A stretch of DNA of 64,000 bases. It comes from Melampsora larici-populina 98AG31. Its lineage: Eukaryota > Basidiomycota > Pucciniomycetes > Pucciniales > Melampsoraceae. The position numbers and the translations under genes are program-made. The stretch lies in assembly GCF_000204055.1 (NCBI RefSeq), contig NW_006768772.1, forward strand, positions 1,248,829 through 1,312,828. The letters run 5' to 3'. The notes under the pieces are model-generated. The model ran no database searches. It was given only the letters and a program-made list of their open reading frames with translations, and had not been told where the DNA came from. Below are positions 56,470 to 64,000 of this stretch, piece by piece (the stretch's first letter is position 1; each line of letters begins with the position of its first letter).

Positions 56470-58569
56470 ATGCTATTGCGTTCCTCTTTGAATCATCGTT
56501 TTCGAGCGTTCAGCTCTCAAGTTGTAATCCCATTGCGTGGGTTTGCCACTCACTCAGGTCCTCCTTCTCTCACCAATGCTGGTCTCGCTCTCGACCCAGA
56601 CTTGGCTCGTACTCAGGGGACTGTTCAACTTTTAGAGGATATTCCAAATTCTCATCTGCCCGAAACTCGACATGGTTTACCTGCCTTCACTATCTCCCGT
56701 GATAGGGGATTCTTGCCGAGGGATGATCCTATCATCAATCTTCCACCAGCTTTTTCGGCGCTTGACTCCCTTTTACAACGTATGACCCTTATTCAACCTG
56801 ACGGTCAACCCGGTTTATTAGCCCAAGGCACATTTGGACAAGCAGTGATGGCTGAATTATGCGACAGTAATGTCTCCCTTGAGATCATGAAGGCCATCGA
56901 TCTTGCAATTGCCGAAAACGATCAAAATCTGCTCTCGGCTCTCTTCCGTGACTATAGTTTCTTGACATCGGCGTATTTGCTTGAACCTGTTGACTTGCAC
57001 TATAAGCAAACTGGTGAATATTGTATTGGGAGAGACATTTTACCTGCTCCTATTGCAGTCCCTTTCAAGAAATTGGCCGATGCCTTGGGTCATTTTCCGT
57101 TAGTAGTTGTCTTCAAAAAAAATACCATCACGTCTTATCGCTTCATTTCATCTGACTTTTTTCGTAAATATTCATTTTCGCATCTAGGTACATGGAGTAT
57201 GCCTCAAGTTATGCCTTACAAAACTTTGCTCGAATCAATCCTGAGAAGCCCATCTCTTACGATAACTTGAGATTAATACGTGGTTTTCAAGACCGTAACA
57301 AGTCAAGCTCAGAGAGCGGATTTATGTGCGTGATCCATTTTCTGCCTTATTCACCTATATGTCTTTTCTAACTGTTTTCCATTTCATGGCCAACAGACTT
57401 GTTCATGTCGATATGGTTGCCCATTCGGGCAAACTTATAAGTGCGATCGAAAAAGCGCTCGGAGCTGTGGCTACCAGTGACCGAGCGAACTTTAATATGG
57501 CATTGGATCAAATGTATCAAGCTTATCAAAAGATCAATGCCTCGATGCATACTATGTGGGGTCACAGTAAACCGGCAGATTATTTGAAGTTTCGTAGCTT
57601 TATTTTTGGTACTGGACCTGGCAAGCGTCTCAACAAAATGTTTCCAAACGGGGTCAGTAGTTTCTCTTGTGATCTTCTCCCTTTTGTGAATCCGGTATTT
57701 TGTCACATCAAATCTGATCTGTGACAATTTGCTCCTCTCATTTCTTTAGGTATTCTATGAGGGCGTCAGTAATGAAGCATTGTATTTCAGAGGCGAATCT
57801 GGTGCCAAGTACGTTGGTTGAATGTATTCAATACCACGCAGATTGGTTGACTGGTCCTCTTTTTAGTGATTCGATGATCCCGGTGGGAGATAATCTTCTA
57901 GAGATCACCGCTCGATTACCGCAAAATGAATTTACTGCGATTTTACGTGACTTCCGTACATATCGCCCTAAGACTCAGCGTGATTATGTTGAATCTGTCG
58001 AAGCACGTGCGACAGCTTATCAAGTTAAACGATTTGCTGAAGCGGATCCTACTAGTTTAGCACTCTATGTGCTCAATGTTGATCAAATCCGTGAATTCAG
58101 GGATAGACATTGGAAATTTACCAAGTCTTATATCCTTGAGGTGAGTCAGATGCGATACTTGACATGGACATCTTCTATTTTGTGCAATGTACCTATACTG
58201 ATTTCCCCAACTCTTGTTCAGCATACCACTTATGGTATTGCGACCGGTGGTTCGCCCATTGCTACTTACCTACCTTCCAACCTCACCACTGTACTTAACG
58301 TACTTGGTGACGCTAGTAAGATGTTGGGCAATAAGCCATTGGTTGACCAAGTTGACTTGCCTTCCGAATATCTTATGGCAATAGATGAATGTCGTGCCAA
58401 GGTAGGCCCACAAAAAGCTGCCTTGGATAAAGAAGTAGCAGCGATTGTGGCACGACAGACTGCTAAAGAATCAGGTCATGATCGAAACATTACTTCTTTA
58501 CTTGAATCACATCCCGATGAGAAGAAAGGATTACAACGTGGACCTGTTGGTTGCGACGGTGTGGGATGA
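56470..58569 (+). CDS. BNA2: Indoleamine 2,3-dioxygenase (tryptophan to N-formylkynurenine)
   Basis: Six exons: 56470-57102, 57198-57325, 57397-57652, 57750-57808, 57867-58140, 58222-58569, in phase, about 565 aa. This haem enzyme opens the indole ring of tryptophan, the first step of kynurenine and de novo NAD synthesis. Signature stretches: ASMHTMWGHSKPADYLKFRS, MFPNGVFYEGVSNEAL, YFRGESGAND, TARLPQNEF, the proximal haem ligand His440 in FRDRHWKFTKSYI, and IATGGSPIATYLP. The N-terminus (MLLRSSLNHRFRAFSSQV) is basic and Ser/Arg-rich, so a mitochondrial address is possible. The first intron edge may be 57102 or 57105. The C-terminus has an acid/basic helix beyond the usual domain. Confidence 0.96.
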
Positions 58570-61372
58570 TTTATAAGATGAATGGAAGACTAGAGGATAT
58601 CAGGTGAATTTGGACTAAGACGAGTAAATTTTAAGATTTCTTGAGGAGGGATTGCGAATCGTTTTGATCCTTTTTTGGTATATCAGATCACTTGATATAA
58701 CCGTATCTTGATATTTACTTGCTTTTATCATCTTCTTTCTCCTCTTGCCTCACAGTAGTCTTTATCTCAGTTTCATATGTTATGTTGGTTACAGTTCAGA
58801 TCAGTCTTTTCTTTCAAGATTCACTCGTGCATATCTTTAGCTTATTTGATGAATGCCCTTTGTCCTCTGCCTAAGATGTGGATTGAAATGCAGTCCTAAA
58901 GTATTGATGATTCTCAAGTTTGAATGCCGGTCAGAATGGTTTGATGACTCTTACCTTGATATCTGTGGCAATTGATCGGCAAATCTTGTCTAGATGATGT
59001 GAGAGCTTCCAATTACCTCTTATAGACTGCTAAGCAATTATCACAAAGTATGAAGACCAGCACCTCAGACTGCAAGATGGTATTTCAGCATATGTTTGTT
59101 GCTTTAAAGTTTTGCCTTTGCACTTGCGTTCAAACAAAGCCGAGTTATACCAGACAAAGATGCAAAGGTATTCGATTATCGGACATAAAGCTGCTTTGTT
59201 TTAGAAATGACATATGACGATGGGACCTTTGAGTCATGCACGAAATATTTTCATCAGGAAATTCTACCTCCAATGCGATTGATATCGCTGACATCAGGAG
59301 ACCCCGATGAGAATGGAATCGGTATTTACGGGATACAACGGTACTACCTCTTACTACCTCGAGGCTCCAATGTGATTGATATCGCTGAAATACCCCGATG
59401 AGAATGGAATCGGTATTCTTGACATGTTTTTTTTGAAACAAAGTACACCAGTGCGTCACACTTAATTCGGCAACACTGTTGAAAGCTCGAGCCGCATTTT
59501 CACCTGACCTCAACTTGAGTCCCTCGCTGCTTCTCGCACGCTTAGACTTGGTTGAGTTTAAGAAATGCCGCACAGGATTTGGATAATCAAACGTTGAACA
59601 AAGGATCTCAGTAAAAGCACCATGATGAATTCAGATGCACGTTGAATATGATTCAAGTAACATGGTCCTTGGCTTCACCGAGTAGACCGTAGGCAAGAGA
59701 GATAAATGAATGCATACATAATCAACGAATTTCAGATGGAAAGGAGAAAGTGAGTGGTGCTTGCCGAGTTTGAATTCAGAATGCCGTCTTTTGAACACCT
59801 CGACAAGGATTGGGTTGAGATTAAATCCTGCTAAATCGAATTCAAAATGACAATCTCCGACCGCAGACTTTGTGAAAAGTTAACCTGGTGATTGTAGTTA
59901 ATGAAGCTCAAGACCACAGACACTTCGCAAATCACCGTTATTGAATTCTCATCTTGGTTTGATCTTCCCTAAATACCTTTCAAGACAAAAGAACAACTTA
60001 ATTCTAACATCAACTCATCAAATCCCTCAGCACGGTGAACTTGTTGATCTAATCTGGAATTCATCAACTGTTTTTTTAAAAACTTTTTCCCAAACCCTCA
60101 AGTATCTTGACAAATTGATTTTGTTATGTAAGCTGTCAAACTGCTCATCGCCTAGAAACTTTTGTATTTCCTCTTTGTGGACTTCAAAGTGCTGCTGTCT
60201 TTCAACGCTTTTCGTCTCTCATTCTTCACCAAGCTTCATATTTGAATCCGAGTGTTCTTTAATTCATATTTTTAGTATTTCGTATTCACAAGCTCAGATT
60301 TAAAAACCTTGACTATTTGTTCTTCACCTCCATTTTCTCACTCGTCGTATCAACGATAATTGCACACCCAGTCAACCTGGTCAACCAACTCAGTCAGCAA
60401 CCGATCGACTGGTCAAACAAAACACACATTCTTCAAATCAAATCAACCAAGCACAAAGCAAAGCAACGCATCCAACAATCTTCATCGTTCAAACTATCGC
60501 CCCTATACATCGGTTCCCCCTCAACCGACGCCTTTGACTGATTCACAACTTTCAATTTGCCTTGCTCCTGTTACACAACAACAGACAACAACTCATACAC
60601 TGAAGTCTCACTCTACAACTCTTTCTTTCCTCATTTGTTGGTCCGCTTTGCCAGGGGAATCAAGTGTGAGTTACGACTAGGTATACATTAACTTCAAGCG
60701 AACGCTAAGCTCATCATCCTCAACATCAATCCCCCATCGTTCACCTTTCTTTCCTACATGTGGTGGCTTTTCTCAGTCGCTTTCACCATCACATCCACAG
60801 GCCCATTCAGTTCCCCTATCCTTACAGATCTTCCTCCGGCCACCCCACAGCCTTCTAGTACTCATTGAACCGCTCTCGATCTCTCTTGGACGGTCTTCTA
60901 TCCCTCTGTGCAAGACTCTTTGAGATAAACCATCAAGATTCAGACGAATTCCTATATCTCATATCTTGCAACGCAACGACCATCACTGTATAGGTAAGGT
61001 GGCTTTGAATTATATCTTAATTGCCTCACCTCACTCATCATCTCGGGCCTTCTTCATGGTCTGAATTACGTAGTTGGGTTTCTAGTTTTTAAGTTCACCC
61101 TTGACTCTTTCACATCCCGAACATCGGTGACTCTTGTCTCATACCCTTCCGCCGCCTCAATTCAATCCCACTGAGCACACTTCTCAGAGTCTACCCACGA
61201 TTTATACGCCCTACCTCACATAATCAATTACTTCTCGTATCCTGTAACCTAGAAACTTCCTACAGCCGTATTCCTTTGCGTCTGGGACGCTTCTGAATCG
61301 ACTTATCATTTTTTACAAACCATTTATTAATACTTTCATTCCCGACCCTTTAATCCATCTCGAGTTTAGGTA
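58570..61372. other. Intergenic region and NoxR 5' leader
   Basis: No gene is supported over 2.8 kb; frames at 59145-59573 (minus) and 59941-60680 (plus) are uncertain and lack splice logic. A donor-like TATAG/GTAAGG at 60992-60999 and an acceptor GAGTTTAG at 61363-61370, two bases before the NoxR ATG, suggest a 5'-UTR intron of about 380 bp (inference). 60700-61300 is pyrimidine-rich. Confidence 0.4.
59268..59418. repeat. Two-copy direct repeat of about 55 bp
   Basis: CTCCAATGCGATTGATATCGCTGA (59268) and CTCCAATGTGATTGATATCGCTGA (59364) are each followed by ACCCCGATGAGAATGGAATC and GGTATT. The copies differ by one substitution and a 7-bp indel. Confidence 0.75.
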
Positions 61373-63174
61373 ATGTCCCTCAAGGCTGAAATTGAAACTT
61401 GGACTGCGGCTCTCGATTTCTATGATGCTCAAGACTTTGATCAAGCCTTGGCCAAGTTTGAGGTTAGACTTTTGCTCTTGATTCAATACATGGGATCTCT
61501 CGACTTACAACCTTTGTTTTAATCTTTGTGTAGGATATTGCCGATTCCTCAAAAATTCTATTCAACATTGGTCTCATTTACGCTACTCTAGGCGAACATG
61601 AGGTAGCTGTTGAAAATTTTCACGCTGCTACCAATCTCGACCAATATCTTGCTGTTGCGTATTTTCAATGCGGCGTCAGTAACTTCTTACTTGGACTATA
61701 TGAGGAAGCTGTAAAGGACTTTGAAGACGCTCTTTTGGTTTGTACTCTTACGTTTCTTGTCCTGTATACCACATTCTCTTTTCAGTGGCTACAGCACCAT
61801 AAGTACTCATGCAAGTCAGCTGAGCTAATCATGTTATTCTGTTCATAGTATCTTCGGGGCAACTTGACCATTGATTATGATCAACTCGGTCTTAAGTTTC
61901 GGCTTTACTCCTGTGAGGTGCTCTTTAACAAGGGTCTGAGTACAATCTACATGGTAATCCCTCTACAGCTTCATTGAAAGGTGCCATGTCAATCACTGAG
62001 CCCTTCAACACTCCATCTTCTCTAGGGCAACGATGAGGAGGGCTTAGCAGATATGCAGGAAGCTCTACGAGAAAAGCAGACAGCTGAACATGGTGTAATT
62101 GACGAAGCGATTGCCGATCGGGGGGATGGATATACAGTTTTTTCTATTCCAGTTGGGGTTCTTTATCGACCAGCCGCCAATAAAGTCAAAAACTTGGCTT
62201 CGAAAAATTATTTGGGTCAAGCCAAACTTGTGGCCGCTACTGACGCTAGTGAAACGTTTGTGGGGTTCACCGGTGCAGCTCGAGCTGCAGCCAAGAATGG
62301 TACCGATCTCATCACCTCCTCTGGACCTTCAGCAGATGACTCTTCACCCGCAATACATCGTCGTGGTACTACTGCAGCTCGACTTGAAGGTACCTCTCGA
62401 GCTGGGGCTGTCACTGCCAACGATCTGCGTCGTAGACCGAGTGACAACACCGCTGCCGTTACTCCTAATCGACTACAGAGAAGCGCTACATATGGTACCG
62501 CTGCCAGAGCAAAGCTTCCTCCTATGATGGAAGAGGTTCCTCGGTCTTCTTCAAGGCAAAATCCCGAACGCAATAATTCCAGGCGTCCTTCGGAGAGACC
62601 GTCTTATGGAGACCTGCTAGATGATTACGACGAACCACCGATCGATCGTGGCAAGGCTGACCGGATAGCTGACTGGGCGAAGAATAACTCTGGATCTGAT
62701 CGGGGATCTCCTAGTACCTTTCAGCCTCCTAGTCGTAAAGCTTCTTTAAGACCTTCTGGAAACGGAGGCCAATACGAGGATGAGTACGCAAGCGGAGGAG
62801 ACTACCCAGAAACAGTTTCCAGCTTTACTGCAATGACCAAGATCCGTGTCAAGCTTCATCACGCTTCTGATACACGTGGAATGGTAAGTATCTCATCATC
62901 CACCGGCTCAGCTCGGTCAACAATGTTTTGCACTAACACTACATTTTTATCCTCTCAGTCCATAGATCCTGAAATGTCTTTACTGGCTTTCATTACCAAG
63001 GTATCCAAAAAGTTTTCACTGCCGTCAGATGTTTCAATGCGGTACCGCGATGAAGAAGGCTCCATGATCACTATCTTGGATGAAGACGATTGGGAAAGCG
63101 CTGTTGATACAGCCAGATCATATGCCAAAGGACGAGCAGAAGGCAAGATTGAGGTTTGGGTTGAAGACACTTGA
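61373..63174 (+). CDS. noxR: NoxR, p67phox-like NADPH oxidase regulator
   Basis: Five exons: 61373-61462, 61534-61737, 61849-61953, 62026-62883, 62959-63174, in phase, 490 aa. NoxR binds active Rac GTPase and switches on fungal NADPH oxidases that make superoxide during hyphal and infection development. The N-terminal 140 residues are tetratricopeptide repeats (ALDFYDAQDFDQALAKFED, LFNIGLIYATLGEHEVAVE, AYFQCGVSNFLLGLYEEA). An activation segment follows (YTVFSIPVGVLYRPAANKVK, about 170). A long Ser/Arg/Pro-rich linker leads to a C-terminal PB1 domain (about 404-490) with IRVKLHHASDTRGM, the acidic OPCA-type run (YRDEEGSMITILDEDDWESAVD) and KIEVWVEDT. The last intron (62884-62958, 75 nt) is a multiple of three without stop, so unspliced RNA would add 25 residues inside the PB1 domain. 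Confidence 0.95.
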
Positions 63175-64000
63175 TCAGAAGAAACTTGAGCTCGATTATA
63201 ATTTACTCTTCGGCTTTTCTTGAGCGTCCTTTCTTCACATACTGTCCCTGCAAGACCCTTTTGCGTCGGGTTACACCATGTCCATTCGGTCTTTATCACT
63301 TGCTGGGTTTCGGACGTTTTTTCATCACAGCTCATTGTCCTATACCTCCCTCTTTGCTCTTCGATATATGTGTGTTTGTGTGTACCTTCATTTCTTTGAC
63401 AGAATCCCATTACGTCACTTTCGTATGTGTGTCAAACACGATTTCTTTCCTCTCTGAAATCCTCGCATTGTTCAATAGGTTCGATTTTGATGTGATCACA
63501 TCACTAACTAATGCTCTCGCCCTCTATATTTGTGTTTGGAGGTTTTTTACTTTTTTTTTTGCAATGTCTTTTACCGTAGCAGAGATTTTTCTGAGCTGTA
63601 TATAAGCCACTCTTGGAGCTCACTGAGACTATTTTTGAAACTTTTAATACAAATGAACCTTTGGTTTTCCTTTTTTTAATTACTTTCTGAAGCCTCATTG
63701 AAAACGAAAATACATTGATTAAGATGGGTTTGCTTTAAAAGATCTCGAGTTCAGTTGCCTTGATCCAGCAACAAACAAAATGTCAAGAATTGGCTTTTTG
63801 AGCAACCTTAAAAGTGACACATGTAAAATTTCCCTAGTTTCAAGAGCTGGAATCATGATTCAACTGAGTTGAGCTGGTTTATGCCAATGGCAATAAAGTG
63901 CCGACCCAGACTCAGAGTTTGAGCACATGTAAATACCTTTGAATAAGTTCTCAAGCCTTGTATGGTGTCAGCACAGTCCCCGCGGTTAGTTAAAAATGTT
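63175..64000. other. Downstream of NoxR to the window edge
   Basis: 3' flank of NoxR. No gene is seen; frames here are short and T-rich. Confidence 0.4.

Noticed and set aside
59145..59573. 142-residue minus-strand frame
   Set aside because: It covers the two-copy direct repeat, has no recognisable motif and no supporting splice or start context.
1..64000. CRISPR arrays, operons, Shine-Dalgarno sites and rRNA genes
   Set aside because: None seen; the sequence is nuclear eukaryotic with spliceosomal introns throughout.

Overview
The window looks like a piece of a basidiomycete nuclear genome, most probably a rust fungus (Pucciniales, Melampsora-like). The reasons are AT-rich sequence, genes split by many short introns (about 40-110 nt, GTRNGT...YAG), a KDZ-type DNA transposon with a CxC cysteine cluster, a Ty3/Gypsy retroelement, and host genes of fungal type. 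The species is inference; no marker gene is present.

Layout. 0.7-2.5 kb: minus-strand gene for a secreted Pro/Ser/Gly-Ala repeat protein with a Kex2-like site. 3.9-7.6 kb: transportin (Kap104). 8.9-11.2 kb: an unrecognised, probably nuclear 629-aa protein. 12.9-14.6 kb: F-box-like protein. 14.8-15.7 kb: foldback/MITE-like element with TA flanks. 16.7-18.7 kb: Ulp1 SUMO protease (10 exons, complete catalytic set). 19.1-28.2 kb: a 9-kb KDZ transposon with 21-bp terminal inverted repeats and an 8-bp direct repeat; it carries a 7-exon transposase on the plus strand and a block of at least three unknown genes on the minus strand. 28.9-41.0 kb: a Ty3/Gypsy LTR retrotransposon in minus orientation, with an 894-bp Harbinger-like MITE inside one LTR and an intron-containing Zn2Cys6-like gene running antisense to gag-pol. 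42.0-43.1 kb: a non-autonomous relative of the KDZ element. 44.5-45.9 kb: a Tnp2/Plavaka-like transposase remnant. 46.5-47.3 kb: small four-pass membrane protein. 48.7-50.4 kb: acyltransferase-3 membrane protein. 51.4-52.0 kb (minus) and 52.4-54.9 kb (plus): prefoldin subunit 2 and RRN3 sharing a divergent promoter. 56.5-58.6 kb: indoleamine 2,3-dioxygenase. 61.4-63.2 kb: NoxR (p67phox-like).

How it fits together. The flanks (0-19 kb and 46-64 kb) are ordinary gene-bearing chromosome with housekeeping functions: nuclear import, SUMO removal, tubulin/actin folding, rDNA transcription, NAD synthesis and NADPH-oxidase control. The middle 27 kb (19-46 kb) is a nest of mobile DNA. All gene models below were built by hand from reading frame, splice-site and phase agreement; stated exon edges are predictions, not transcripts.

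The most unusual signals are the antisense Zn2Cys6-like gene inside the Gypsy element, the single in-frame UGA between its gag and pol, the minus-strand cargo block of the KDZ element, the shared subterminal palindromes of the two KDZ-type elements, and the silk-like secreted protein.
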